64,000 bases of DNA from Kutzneria viridogrisea. Lineage in GTDB: Bacteria; Actinomycetota; Actinomycetes; Mycobacteriales; Pseudonocardiaceae. The notes below the pieces were generated by a model that did not search any database, was not told the DNA's origin, and was given only the letters and a program-made list of their open reading frames with translations. The stretch lies in contig JACJID010000001.1 of assembly GCA_014138725.1 (NCBI GenBank), positions 1,364,001 to 1,428,000 on the forward strand, read 5' to 3'. Shown here one piece after another: positions 8,039 to 16,319 of this stretch. Position numbers and translations under genes: made by a program. Every line of letters starts with the position of its first letter. Position 1 is the first letter of the stretch.

Positions 8039-8911
8039 TCAGGCTGCGGCGTCGCGCCAGCGGCAGGTGAGCAGTGCTGCGGGGTCGTAGGACGAGGCCG
8101 TGAAGTCCAGCCGGGTCGCCGTGCCGGGCAGGAGCGGGAACCAGCCGCGCGTCAGCAGCAGGTTCGAGGCGTTGCCGCCGTTGAGGGTGACCGCACGCTG
8201 GTCGGTGTCGAGCACGAGGGACTGGCCAGCAGTGATGGGCACTGTGGGGTCGAAGGCCAGCCGCTCGCCGGTGGCGTGGTTGGTGATGACCGGGCCGGTG
8301 ACCGGGCCGTCAATCTGGAGCGTCGGCCAGCTGGCGACGCTGCCCGTGTTCGTCGCGGTCAGAAAGCCGCCCGTCGGCCCAGTCCCGAAGTCGAACGGTG
8401 CCTGAACGGGGAACTTCAGCCCCGTTGTCGCTGGGCTGGCGAGGGGTGTGGTGAGCACGTGCTCGGCGGGGGAGTACAGCCGCGGGTCGGTTGCCTCCCA
8501 GCGGATCGCGCCCGTGGTGTAGCCGAGCGCATAGTACTTGTCCACGTTGAGGGTTCGGCCCTTGCAGCGGGCCATGGTCATCCAGGACTGGCCGCCGAGC
8601 CGGATCACGAGGGGCTGCTCAACTGGCTGCTCGACAGGCGCGGTCAGGGCTCGCATCCAGTCCACCATGGACTGAAACTGAGCCAGCGGCACGCCCTTGA
8701 CGAGGAAGGAGAACGTGACGACCCGCTTGCCCATCAGCGACGCACCGGGGTACATACCGTGCCGGGACGGCCGGTCGTAGTCGTCGCCGCGCATCTCGGT
8801 CAGGTCGAGCCAGCCCTCCAGCTTGGTGAGCCGGAACGGCGTGGCGCTCCCCAGCAGGGCGCCACGCCACTCCAGTTGGCCATCGGCGGTGATGAGGTCC
8901 CCGGCCGTCAT
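8039..8911 (-). CDS. Distal tail-like protein
   Basis: The start at 8911 overlaps the stop of the tape measure gene (TGATG), so translation is probably coupled; the open frame runs further upstream but inside the tape measure gene. The 290-residue product has the layout of siphovirus distal tail proteins: an N-terminal ring domain to about 130 (with DRPSRHGMYPGASL and FSFLVKGVPL) and a beta-sandwich second half. Such proteins form the hexameric hub joining tail tube and baseplate. Its place straight after the tape measure gene agrees. Confidence 0.78.
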   Translation of the reverse strand: MTAGDLITADGQLEWRGALLGSATPFRLTKLEGWLDLTEMRGDDYDRPSRHGMYPGASLMGKRVVTFSFLVKGVPLAQFQSMVDWMRALTAPVEQPVEQPLVIRLGGQSWMTMARCKGRTLNVDKYYALGYTTGAIRWEATDPRLYSPAEHVLTTPLASPATTGLKFPVQAPFDFGTGPTGGFLTATNTGSVASWPTLQIDGPVTGPVITNHATGERLAFDPTVPITAGQSLVLDTDQRAVTLNGGNASNLLLTRGWFPLLPGTATRLDFTASSYDPAALLTCRWRDAAA

Positions 8912-11388
8912 CAGCCACCACCCTTCCCGAGCCACGCGAGGTCGTGCGCGATGTCCGTAGGGGACTGCGCAGGGGTGGCGTTGAACTGCTCGATGTGCAC
9001 CAGCGCGCCGGACGGCGATGTGCCGGCCGAACCGAACCCGGTGCCGCCCACGGCGTTGACCGAGGCGGACATGCCGATTCCAGCCAGGCCGGGCGTGGAC
9101 AGCCCGGACATGCCTCCGGCGACGGTTGCGGCCAGGCGGCCGGTCGCGTCGCTGGCCAGGCTCGCGGCGCCGTCGATGCCTTGTGCCAAACCGGCGGGTA
9201 TCCACCGGCCGATGTCGGCGAAAAGCCTTGAGGGAGAAGCAATCCCCAAGAACTTGAGGACTGGTCCGGGAACGAAGCTCTTGATGAACCCGGTGATCTG
9301 CGAGGCCAGCCACGAGCCCATGGACTGGATACCGCGCCAGAGGCCGGAGATCAGGTCAGAGCCCGCGTTCCACAGCCACGAGCCGATGTTGCCGAGCGCG
9401 CCGAGAATCCGACCCGGTAGGCCACCGAGCCAGCCCAGCAGGCCCTGAATCGCGCCGACAGCGCCGTTGTAGGCGGCCTGGAACCAGCCGCTGAAGAGGC
9501 TTCCGAGCTGGCCGAACCAGTTCAGCACGGCCTTGATGCCGTCGACGTACAGCATGATGTACGCCTTGATCAGGCCCCACACGAAATTGATCACGGCGAG
9601 GATCGCGTTCCACACGGTCTGGAAGAACGCGAGCATCTGGTTCCACCGGTCGGTGACGAACCCGACCACCGCCTGCACCACAGTGGTGACCACACCCACG
9701 ATCGCGTTCCAGGCGGTGGTCGTCCACTGCACCACGGTGTCCCAGTTGGCAATGATGAGCGCGACCAGACCCACAACGGCGGCGATGATCCATCCGACTG
9801 GGCCCATGGCCAGTACCCAGGCGGCGGCCATCTGTGCCGCGCGGATCAGGGACTGGACACCCATCATCACCCACCCGGCAACCACGCTGGCGGCGGTGGC
9901 GGCCATGCTGCCGACCATCACGGCGCCCTGCGCGACTGCTCCGGCGCCAGCTGCTACCCACCCAGCAACGGTCTTGGCGGCGTTGACGGTCGCGGCAGCG
10001 CCCATAGCCACCCAGCCGGCCACTGTGGTGGTCACCGACCAGGACATCGCCAGCGCCGAGCCGATGGCCTCGACCTTCTGCATCACCCACGCGGCAGCGA
10101 CCTTGGCGCCGTTGATGGTGGCCTGGATGCCCATCGCGACGAGCGCCGGGAGGAACACGGCCGTCACAAGCCCGGCGATGACCTCGATCGGTGTCCTGTT
10201 GGCCTCGACCCACTGGGCCATGCCCTGCACTGCGGGAATGACCTGGTTCTGCACGATGTCCGAGGCGGCGGCGAGCGCCGGACCGAAGTTCGCCGACAGC
10301 CAGCCGGTGAACGCCGTGACGGCCGGAAGTGCTTTGCCTCCGACGAAATCTACGAACGCGACCTGCACCTGACGAGCGAACGTGGACAGGTTGCTGGACG
10401 CGGTAGCCGACAGCGTCTTGCCCATCTCGTCGGCAGCCCCGCCGACCTGGCCGAGCGCGTCGGTTGCGTGCGCCGGGTCCAAAGCGAACAGGGCCTTGCC
10501 CAAATCTTCGGCTTGCGTGCCGAACAGCGCCACGGCGGCCTGCGACTGGGCCACCGGGTCCTTCATGCCGCGGAGCTTGTCCAGCACGAGCTGGAGCGCG
10601 TCAGAGGCGGGCTTGCCGCCCTTGCCGATGTCCGCGGCCACCTTCGTGGCGGACAAGCCCAGGGCCTCGAAGCCCTGCCGGGTTGAGTCGGAGTCCTCCA
10701 GAGCCCGGATGCTGAACTCCTTGAGCGCGTCCGCGACCACGTCCGCATCCCGTGCGCCAGCGTGGAGCCCCTGCGAGAGCAGGCCCGTCGCGGTAGTGCC
10801 GTCAATGCCCAACTTGCGGAACTGAGTGCCGTACTCGTTCAGGGTGTCGAGGAAGTCGCCGCCCTTGTCCACCCCGGCCTGAAACCCGGCGGTTACGACG
10901 TCGAACGCCTCGGTGGCGTCCTTGGCCAGTCCGGTCCGCATGAGCTGACCGGCGGCTGCGGTGGCCTCGTTGACGTCCACGTTGAACACCGAGGCGAGGG
11001 TCAGTGCCTTGCGGCTGGCGTCTTCCAGGCCCTGGCCGTGAATCTCCGGGTCGCCGAGGTTGTTGACGACCCCCTTGATGGCGTCGTTGACTTCCTCCAT
11101 AGAGCCGCCGAAGCCACCCGCGTAGAGGTGGCCAGCGGACTCGCCGAGCTGCTGCGCCTGCTTCGGTGTGCTGCCCAGCTGGGCGGCGAGCTTGGCGTTG
11201 GCGTCCTGGAAGTCCATGGCGCCAGCGAGCCCGGCACCGAATGCGACTGCACCGGCGCCACCGGCGACCGCGAGCCCTTTGCCGATCTTGCCGCCGAACT
11301 CGCCGACCTTGTCCAGGGCCTTGGCCAGGCCCTCGCCAAAACCCTTGTCCTCCAGGGAGAGGAAGCCAACCAACTCGCCGATGTTCAC
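8911..11388 (-). CDS. Tail tape measure protein
   Basis: At 825 residues this is the second-longest phage protein after the 830-residue MuF protein. The N-terminal 330 residues contain the PhageMin_Tail-type helical domain (KGVVNNLGDPEIHG and LMRTGLAKDATEAFDVV). The middle (about 390-640) is a run of hydrophobic helices with repeated AAAWV/AGWV units, and the C-terminus is Gly-rich and may be cleaved. The protein sets tail length during assembly and enters with the DNA. By the usual rule of about 0.15 nm per residue the tail would be near 120 nm. It follows the tail chaperone genes, the standard siphovirus order. Confidence 0.93.
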   Translation of the reverse strand: MNIGELVGFLSLEDKGFGEGLAKALDKVGEFGGKIGKGLAVAGGAGAVAFGAGLAGAMDFQDANAKLAAQLGSTPKQAQQLGESAGHLYAGGFGGSMEEVNDAIKGVVNNLGDPEIHGQGLEDASRKALTLASVFNVDVNEATAAAGQLMRTGLAKDATEAFDVVTAGFQAGVDKGGDFLDTLNEYGTQFRKLGIDGTTATGLLSQGLHAGARDADVVADALKEFSIRALEDSDSTRQGFEALGLSATKVAADIGKGGKPASDALQLVLDKLRGMKDPVAQSQAAVALFGTQAEDLGKALFALDPAHATDALGQVGGAADEMGKTLSATASSNLSTFARQVQVAFVDFVGGKALPAVTAFTGWLSANFGPALAAASDIVQNQVIPAVQGMAQWVEANRTPIEVIAGLVTAVFLPALVAMGIQATINGAKVAAAWVMQKVEAIGSALAMSWSVTTTVAGWVAMGAAATVNAAKTVAGWVAAGAGAVAQGAVMVGSMAATAASVVAGWVMMGVQSLIRAAQMAAAWVLAMGPVGWIIAAVVGLVALIIANWDTVVQWTTTAWNAIVGVVTTVVQAVVGFVTDRWNQMLAFFQTVWNAILAVINFVWGLIKAYIMLYVDGIKAVLNWFGQLGSLFSGWFQAAYNGAVGAIQGLLGWLGGLPGRILGALGNIGSWLWNAGSDLISGLWRGIQSMGSWLASQITGFIKSFVPGPVLKFLGIASPSRLFADIGRWIPAGLAQGIDGAASLASDATGRLAATVAGGMSGLSTPGLAGIGMSASVNAVGGTGFGSAGTSPSGALVHIEQFNATPAQSPTDIAHDLAWLGKGGG

Positions 11389-11401
11389 CTGCGGGACCTC
11401 C

Positions 11402-11641
11402 TCACAGGTTGTCGATGGCCGCTGCTACGGCGTCACCGGTCAGCTCGACCGGTTCCTCGGAAGCGATGCGGCGCCACACGCTGTGCTCGGACAGACCGGC
11501 CAGCAGGGCGGCGAACTCCCACCAGGACAGCCCGGCGTCCATCTCGTCCATCAGGTCGGCGTGGTACTCGCGGCGCCAGTCCGCGTAGAGCAGCCGCCAG
11601 TGCTTCAGGATCAGCTCGGCGACGGCGCGTCCGTTGCCCCC
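11402..11641 (-). CDS. Tail assembly chaperone, -1 frameshift extension (T-like)
   Basis: This stretch has no start of its own. Read in the -1 frame from the slippery site it gives about 78 further residues, including LILKHWRLLYADWRREYHAD, SWWEFAALLAGLSEHSVWRR and a final AAAIDNL, with the stop at 11404-11402. It ends just before the tape measure start. This matches the conserved lambda G/GT layout, in which a minority of ribosomes shift back one base to make a longer chaperone whose extension binds the tape measure. The coding quality of the extension is the main evidence that it is real. Confidence 0.85.
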   Translation of the reverse strand, partial: GGNGRAVAELILKHWRLLYADWRREYHADLMDEMDAGLSWWEFAALLAGLSEHSVWRRIASEEPVELTGDAVAAAIDNL

Positions 11642-12036
11642 GTCGTCGCGGGGGCGCCGGGGTTTCCCTGGCGCCGCTTGTACAGCTCCTGGCAGCGCTC
11701 CAGCACGTCGGGCAGGTCGGCCATCTCCAGCCCGGCGTCGAGGATCTCGGCGAGGTTGGTCCGGCCGAGCAGCGAGGCCAGCAGCTCGTAGGCTTCCTCG
11801 ATCTGCACCTGGCTGTCAGCCGGGCGACCGCTGCGGCTGGCCTTGACTGCGAACAGGATCAGCTTGGCGGGCAGCGAGTTCGGCAGGGTGTAGACCTTGC
11901 CGAACAGCCTGATCCTAGGGGGCTTCTGGGCGGCCTTGCGCTCGCGCCACGCCTCGTCGAAATCGTAGTCGACCACGTCCTCGACGTCGTCCGGCCACAG
12001 CTCGCCGCCGACGCTCGTCGGCTCGACCGCGGTCAC
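11611..12036 (-). CDS. Tail assembly chaperone, unshifted (G-like) product
   Basis: The 141-residue product starts at a GTG that overlaps the tail tube stop (GTGA). It has an acidic first part, then a helical domain (RIRLFGKVYTLPNSLPAKLI and YELLASLLGRTNLAEILDAG) typical of siphovirus tail assembly chaperones. These coat the tape measure protein while the tail tube grows around it and are not in the mature particle. The frame ends at 11611 in APSPS, shortly after a run of five G that allows a shift into the frame of the next entry. Confidence 0.87.
   Translation of the reverse strand: MTAVEPTSVGGELWPDDVEDVVDYDFDEAWRERKAAQKPPRIRLFGKVYTLPNSLPAKLILFAVKASRSGRPADSQVQIEEAYELLASLLGRTNLAEILDAGLEMADLPDVLERCQELYKRRQGNPGAPATTGATDAPSPS
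11636..11641 (-). other. Slippery site for -1 ribosomal frameshifting
   Basis: On the coding strand the sequence is GACGGGGGCAAC. In the zero frame it reads ACG GGG GCA ACG; slipping back one base on the G run gives GGG then GGC AAC and enters the extension frame. G-run slippery sites (for example GGGGGAA in mycobacteriophage L5) are known for this gene pair. The exact slip codon is inferred. Confidence 0.75.
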
Positions 12037-12485
12037 GGGGCGCTCGTGGTCGTGCTCGCGCCGGACCGGGTGATGGAGCACTTCCACGACCCCTTGTCGT
12101 TGGTGCCACCTCCCTGCTCACCGACGCTGAACACGGCCGTCCAGTTCTTCCACGTGTTCTGTGCCGGGTAGCGGAACCTGACCGAGCCGAGGGAGTTGTA
12201 GCCGGTCTGGGTGGCCAGCACCTCGCACCGAGCCTGACCGGGGTCCTGCGCGCCGGTCGTCGGGTCCATGAGGGCAAAGCCCTCCAGGTCCAGCGCCGCA
12301 CCGCGCTGCATGGCCTCGGACTCGGCGTTGCCCGCGGAGTCGAACGTGGTCGTGTCGACGGTCTCCTCGGAGTCGTCGAGCTTGATGGCGATCTTGTTCA
12401 GTGCGCCGATTCCGATCCAGGTGGTGCCGTCAGCGGCGAGCACCTGGAGGATGAAATCGCGGGCGTTGACCTTCCGCGTGGGCAT
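12033..12485 (-). CDS. Major tail tube protein
   Basis: The 150-residue protein starts at MPTRKVNARDF, with ACGGAGGA well placed upstream; the frame is open far upstream but unsupported there. Beta-rich sequence with DDSEETVDTTTFDSAGNAES and RFRYPAQNTWKNWTAVF fits the tail tube fold, which stacks as hexamers around the tape measure. Position between the tail terminator-like gene and the chaperone pair is canonical. The stop overlaps the chaperone GTG. A 7-bp hairpin (12512-12531) lies just upstream and may punctuate the transcript. Confidence 0.85.
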   Translation of the reverse strand: MPTRKVNARDFILQVLAADGTTWIGIGALNKIAIKLDDSEETVDTTTFDSAGNAESEAMQRGAALDLEGFALMDPTTGAQDPGQARCEVLATQTGYNSLGSVRFRYPAQNTWKNWTAVFSVGEQGGGTNDKGSWKCSITRSGASTTTSAP

Positions 12486-12549
12486 CGTGGGTTCCTCCGT
12501 GCATGACGAGAACCCGGCGCGGCGGCCGGGTGCTGGGGTTGCTGGTAGG

Positions 12550-12975
12550 TCAGGGGCGGTTCGGGGTGGGGTGCTCGATCTCGCAGCGCAGGTTGACCGT
12601 CCACTCGTGACGGCCGTTGCCGTCGCGACCCATGTAGTTCGGTGACCCCTGCTGTGCGATGGCCAGCTGGAGCCACGTACCGCCCGCGAGGGTGCGCAAA
12701 CCGAGGCCGTGCAGCGCGTCCCACACCGCCTGGGCGCGAGCCTCGCCGACCGTGACGTCGGCTGCGGCATCGCGGATGCGGACCTGGATTCCGGGCTCGT
12801 CGTAGTGCAGCCGCGAGTCCGGCTCGGCCAGCCCGTACCGGGCGACCGCGAGCGCGGCGTCGGGGGCCTGCGGGAGGTTGGTCAGGTAGATGGTGCCGCC
12901 CGCGGTGCCGTCGGCCTTGTAGACGCCAAGGGCGAGGTCGTGGAGCAGCTGCGCGAACTCCTCGGTGAGCGTCAC
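12550..12975 (-). CDS. Tail terminator/minor capsid-like completion protein
   Basis: A 141-residue protein with a GTG start overlapping the stop of the gene before it (GTGA). The N-terminal helix (LTEEFAQLLHDLALGVY) followed by a strand (GIQVRIRDAAADVTVGEARA) and helix (AQAVWDALHGLG) agrees with the small alpha/beta fold of tail terminator and related minor capsid proteins, which cap the tail and join it to the head. Assignment is by form and gene order. Confidence 0.72.
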   Translation of the reverse strand: MTLTEEFAQLLHDLALGVYKADGTAGGTIYLTNLPQAPDAALAVARYGLAEPDSRLHYDEPGIQVRIRDAAADVTVGEARAQAVWDALHGLGLRTLAGGTWLQLAIAQQGSPNYMGRDGNGRHEWTVNLRCEIEHPTPNRP

Positions 12976-13322
12976 TGGAGTGCCCGCCGGATCTGCGCGG
13001 CCACGATCTCCTGCACGGTCTCGGCCTCGCTGTGCAACGGGCCCTCGAGGTACTTGGCCTTGCGGCCCTCGTCGTGCCTGAGGCTCATGTCCTCGTGCTG
13101 GCGCACGGCGTAGGGGGTGTCGTAGCTGATGGCGGCGCGGAGGTTGGCCTCATCCACGCTGGCGACCCCGGACCGTTCGAGCGTGCCCTCTTCGAGCGGG
13201 ACCTCGGTCCGGGACACCTGGAGCACGTGCTCGGCGGCGAGTGCGAGGCCCTTGACCGCAGCCTCTCTCGCTGCCTTCGAGGCGATGTCCCCATTCCACT
13301 TGATCTTGACGTTCTGGGTCAC
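12972..13322 (-). CDS. Head-tail adaptor, HK97 gp10-like
   Basis: The 116-residue protein has the gp10-like pattern: an N-terminal amphipathic helix (AREAAVKGLALAAEHVLQVS), then the short motif VPLEEGTLERSG and YDTPYAVRQHED, a run of residues kept in this family (the T-G-L-S and Y-x-x-Y-V-E-H analogues). These proteins help close the neck between head and tail. It overlaps both neighbours by four bases, so the connector genes are translated as a unit. Confidence 0.82.
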   Translation of the reverse strand: MTQNVKIKWNGDIASKAAREAAVKGLALAAEHVLQVSRTEVPLEEGTLERSGVASVDEANLRAAISYDTPYAVRQHEDMSLRHDEGRKAKYLEGPLHSEAETVQEIVAAQIRRALQ

Positions 13323-13636
13323 TGGAGCACCACCTCCAGGTGGTCGGGCGTCGGCAGGCCACCGCCGTCGCGCCGGAACGTGGTGAATACCGTCGCGGGC
13401 CTGTGGCCGTTGACGGTGACGCGCGACTCAGCCGGGGCGACGGTGTCGAGCGGGCAGTAGAGCGTGGCTGAGCTGACCGCCTCAGTGCCGTCGCCGGAAC
13501 GAACCAGCCGGGACACGTCGTCGACGAAGCAGCGCACGGTGACCGGCGCCCCGTAGATCGGGCCCGCGGCGCCAGTGCCCTCGTACGGCTCGATGGTCGC
13601 GGTGTGCCGCAGCAACCAGGCGGGGATGTCGGCCAC
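13319..13636 (-). CDS. Head-tail connector (stopper-like)
   Basis: A 105-residue, beta-rich protein. The GTG at 13636 was chosen because GAGGAGG lies about eight bases upstream; a GTG nine bases earlier is too close to it. The sequence (WLLRHTATIEPYEGTGAAG, CFVDDVSRLVR, a C-terminal PDHLEVVLQ) fits the small head-completion or stopper proteins that seal the portal after packaging. No strong motif is present, so gene order between two other connectors carries much of the weight. Confidence 0.7.
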   Translation of the reverse strand: MADIPAWLLRHTATIEPYEGTGAAGPIYGAPVTVRCFVDDVSRLVRSGDGTEAVSSATLYCPLDTVAPAESRVTVNGHRPATVFTTFRRDGGGLPTPDHLEVVLQ

Positions 13637-13651
13637 GGCGGACACCTCCTC

Positions 13652-14062
13652 TCACCACCAGGTGGTGATGACTCCAGGGGTGAGCCCGGCGGCCTTGAGC
13701 GGGCCACCGAGGTACGGGCAGACGCGCGGCAGGGGGTCCGTTGCCGAGCTGCCCGAGCCCTTGCTCAAGCTCACCGAGCCGATGCTGACCGATTGGTACT
13801 GGTTGGCCTGCCCCGACTCCACGCCGGGGTTCTGCAACCACCACACGGCCTGCTGGCAGGTGGCGTTGCGGAGAGCCTCGATCACTGCGGCGTCGGTAGG
13901 CATCCCGTTGTCGTCGGTGGCGTACACCGCGGACAGCAGCACCTGGTCGATGACCTCGGAGGCGCGCGTCAGGAGCCGGGTCGCCTCCGGGTCGGTCGGG
14001 ACGATGACACCGGCTGGTGCGTAGGCGACCAGTGCAGCGCGGTCGGCGTAGACGCGCGCCAC
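13652..14062 (-). CDS. Head-tail connector (adaptor, gp6-like)
   Basis: The 136-residue protein is helical in the first 90 residues, with TRLLTRASEVIDQVLLSAVY and AVIEALRNATCQQAVWWLQN. This is the layout of the gp6/gp15-like adaptors that bind below the portal. The C-terminus is Gly/Ser-rich and then hydrophobic. It is the first of four small connector genes. A GTG start is used. Confidence 0.72.
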   Translation of the reverse strand: MARVYADRAALVAYAPAGVIVPTDPEATRLLTRASEVIDQVLLSAVYATDDNGMPTDAAVIEALRNATCQQAVWWLQNPGVESGQANQYQSVSIGSVSLSKGSGSSATDPLPRVCPYLGGPLKAAGLTPGVITTWW

Positions 14063-14065
14063 CGC

Positions 14066-14404
14066 TCACACCACCGGCAGTTCGAGTACCGCGCGGGTGA
14101 CGCTGGCGGTCGCCGAGTAGTCCAGGTAGACAGTGCCGTCCGCCTGGTTGTAGCTGGCAGGGAAAGGACCGATGAACTTGTCGGCGCCCGCGGCGATGCT
14201 GACAGCGACGCCGGTGGGGCTGTGGCCGTTGATGGCGCCACCGATTCCCACGGTGACGGTCAGCGAGCTGCCGCCACCGTTCTTCACGTGCACCAGGCGA
14301 CGGCCGTTGTTGGCGACCTGGTCGTTGTTGCCGGACACCGCGCTGTAGGTCGGCGCGACCCCGTCAATGACGAATGCCTGCGGGGTGGGGACGTCACGAG
14401 CCAT
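14066..14404 (-). CDS. Possible head decoration protein (paralogue of 15027-15392)
   Basis: The start MARDVPTPQAF at 14404 overlaps the end of the gene before it by 11 bases. The 112-residue product is beta-rich. Its second half (FIGPFPASYNQADGTVYLDY) lines up with GPFESGRFLQADGSLSLDL in the other protein, so both probably have the same fold. Location beside the coat protein and connectors suggests binding to the capsid surface. A neck role is also possible. Confidence 0.62.
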   Translation of the reverse strand: MARDVPTPQAFVIDGVAPTYSAVSGNNDQVANNGRRLVHVKNGGGSSLTVTVGIGGAINGHSPTGVAVSIAAGADKFIGPFPASYNQADGTVYLDYSATASVTRAVLELPVV

Positions 14405-14642
14405 CGCGGGCGCTCCTGTTCTGCTTGTCCGCGGGCTTCGCGGGCTCGGCGGGCGGCTGCTCGCCGTCGCCGTCCTGGTTGGACTCCTCGGCCTGCTCGA
14501 CGACCTGGCCCTCGCGGCGCCAGCCGTCGCCGCCCTGGTACTCCAGGGCCTTGCAGCCGAGCAGGGTGTCGGTGTAGTCGCCGTCAACGGGGATCACGCG
14601 CTCGACGACCTCGCCGTCGACGACGTTCTCGTAGGTGGGCAC
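14394..14642 (-). CDS. Small phage protein of the head region
   Basis: An 82-residue acidic protein with a GTG start (VPTYENVVDGEVVERVIPVD). The first 40 residues look like strands; the remainder (EQAEESNQDGDGEQPPAEPA) is charged and disordered. A longer open frame exists but begins inside the upstream gene. Similar short proteins with a Tyr/Val N-terminus and charged tail occur beside capsid genes in actinophages. Function unknown. Confidence 0.6.
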   Translation of the reverse strand: MPTYENVVDGEVVERVIPVDGDYTDTLLGCKALEYQGGDGWRREGQVVEQAEESNQDGDGEQPPAEPAKPADKQNRSARDGS

Positions 14643-14663
14643 GGTGCTTCCTTCCCGTGAGGA

Positions 14664-14698
14664 GCCAGCCCGGCCGGAGGGGATGCGGCCGGGCTGGC
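14664..14698. terminator. Strong hairpin inside the late operon
   Basis: A perfect 12-bp stem (GCCAGCCCGGCC with its complement) has an 11-base loop and lies between the genes ending at 14705 and starting at 14642. There is no clear T tract on the transcript side, so it may be a partial terminator or an mRNA-processing point that lowers expression of the downstream connector genes relative to the coat gene. Confidence 0.65.
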
Positions 14699-14704
14699 GG
14701 GTCC

Positions 14705-15016
14705 TCACTGCTGGCCGTAGCGCTCGCGCATGTCCTGCACGGTCATGGCCTGCGCCTCGTCGACGGTCACCGGGTGCTCGGTGTCGGCGGTGACCCGCAC
14801 GACGTAGCCCACCCACTCGTCCTTGCGAGCGTTGGCCGCGGGCGGCGTCAGCTCCTGCGGCCCACCGTCCTCGACCGGCTCGACGTACGGGTCGCCGTTC
14901 TCGTCGCAGCGCCGCATCTCGCCGCGGGTGATCTGCGCGAGCACGGCCTCGTGCGGCGGCCAGTCCAGCGCGAGGAGTTGGCCGCCCGGTGCCCGGTAGT
15001 ACCTGGTCTCAGCCAT
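14705..15016 (-). CDS. Phage protein of the head region, unknown function
   Basis: The start MAETRYYRAPGG at 15016 was preferred over an ATG nine bases upstream because AGGTGA is correctly spaced. The 103-residue product has an acidic middle (DENGDPYVEPVEDGG) and a C-terminal helix (VDEAQAMTVQDMRERYG). No family recognised. It sits between a possible decoration gene and the hairpin at 14664. Confidence 0.62.
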   Translation of the reverse strand: MAETRYYRAPGGQLLALDWPPHEAVLAQITRGEMRRCDENGDPYVEPVEDGGPQELTPPAANARKDEWVGYVVRVTADTEHPVTVDEAQAMTVQDMRERYGQQ

Positions 15017-15026
15017 CCCAGTCACC

Positions 15027-15392
15027 TCAGGTGTTCCGCGGCATCAGGAACGCGGTCACGCTCCCGGTGAAACCGCTGCCGAGGTCCAGGGACAGGGAAC
15101 CGTCGGCCTGGAGGAAGCGACCGGACTCGAACGGGCCGAGCCACTCGATTCCGTTGCTGGCCACCGACACCGTGAAGTCGCCCTGAACCGAGGCGATGGC
15201 CGGCGGGTACGCCCCGGCCTTCACCGTGGCGTTCTTGGCGGTGCCCGCGGTGTTGAACACGCGCAGCATCGTCAGCTCGGGCTTGGCCTTGGCGATGGTG
15301 TGCCCGTTGGTCGCGTCGGCCGTGGTCGGGGTCGGGTCGGTGAGGTGCCCGTTGGGCACGAGGTTGCTGTAGGGAACGGCGGTGCGCGCCAT
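15027..15392 (-). CDS. Possible head decoration protein
   Basis: A 121-residue, beta-rich protein directly downstream of the coat gene, where many siphoviruses place a decoration or cement protein. Ala/Thr/Gly-rich strands (VFNTAGTAKNATVKAGAY, GFTGSVTAFLMPRN) fit a small beta-barrel or Ig-like fold. A diverged copy lies at 14066-14404. A direct role on the capsid is inferred from size and position. Confidence 0.65.
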   Translation of the reverse strand: MARTAVPYSNLVPNGHLTDPTPTTADATNGHTIAKAKPELTMLRVFNTAGTAKNATVKAGAYPPAIASVQGDFTVSVASNGIEWLGPFESGRFLQADGSLSLDLGSGFTGSVTAFLMPRNT

Positions 15393-15428
15393 GATCAGTG
15401 CTCCTGTTCTGGTTCAGGCGGTCGCCGG

Positions 15429-16301
15429 TCAGATGCCCGCGGTCGAGCCGTCGACGTAGGCCACGGCCAGGCACTCGGGACGGACCAGCTTGGCGCCGTA
15501 CAGGGCCAGACCCTTGACGGCGTCGGCGAACTTCGACTCGGGCCGGTACGCCTCGGTCTTGTTGATCTGCTCGGCGAAGCTGATCGCCATGTTCGTGCCT
15601 GCGGTGAGGGCCTGCACCGTGCCGGTCGGCACCGGGGTGTTGTTCGACTCGTAGATGTCGAAGCCTGCGGCGCGGCCGATGTTGCCGTTGCGCAGGGCGT
15701 CCCCGCCGTCGCCGGACTCGTTGACCCGGATGAAGCGGTTGTCCTTGCGCAGAGCGGCCTTGAACTCGGGGGAGACGACCACGTACCGGCCCTCGGTAGG
15801 CACGTTCGCCTTGGTGAGCCGGGCGTCCAGCGGCACGAGCACCTTGTCGTAGGCGTCGGTCGGCGTCGCCAGGGAGATCGGCGAGCCGGTCGAGCCGACG
15901 GTGTTGGCGGTGGGTGCGCCGGTGAAGAGCGCGGCGACATACTGGTCGACGACGTCGGCCAGCTTGTAGGCGGCGCGGCGCATGGCCTCGGGCATGACGT
16001 TGCCCTTGGCCTGCCGGGCGTCCACGTCGTCGACGAAGAACGCGAAGTACTTCGCCTGGTCGATCACCATGGTCCGCTGCGCGTCGGTCAGCTCCTCGGG
16101 GGTGATGACCGTGCTGTTGGGGCTGTAGGTGCCGATGGTCGGGTCCGAGATCGAGGTGATGCGGACGGTGTCACCGGCCTGCGTGATCTCGCCCTCGTAG
16201 TCGCGGTTGACGATGGCGGGGCCCGCGTAGACCAGCTTCTTCCGCAGGGCCACGAGGAGCTGTGCGCTCCAGATTTCGGGGCGGAACCTGGTGATGGACA
16301 T
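15429..16301 (-). CDS. Major capsid (coat) protein
   Basis: The 290-residue protein has the features of the P22 coat-like branch of the HK97 fold: an N-terminal arm (FRPEIWSAQLLVALRKKLVY), IVNRDYEGEI, a spine helix with FFVDDVDARQAKGN, and the long alpha region MRRAAYKLADVVDQYVAAL. A 3' domain includes AGFDIYESNN. It would form the icosahedral shell. It lies just after the scaffold gene, as usual. No decoration insert is obvious, which agrees with separate small decoration genes downstream. Confidence 0.9.
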   Translation of the reverse strand: MSITRFRPEIWSAQLLVALRKKLVYAGPAIVNRDYEGEITQAGDTVRITSISDPTIGTYSPNSTVITPEELTDAQRTMVIDQAKYFAFFVDDVDARQAKGNVMPEAMRRAAYKLADVVDQYVAALFTGAPTANTVGSTGSPISLATPTDAYDKVLVPLDARLTKANVPTEGRYVVVSPEFKAALRKDNRFIRVNESGDGGDALRNGNIGRAAGFDIYESNNTPVPTGTVQALTAGTNMAISFAEQINKTEAYRPESKFADAVKGLALYGAKLVRPECLAVAYVDGSTAGI

Positions 16302-16319
16302 GGGGGTGTGCCTCTCTGG

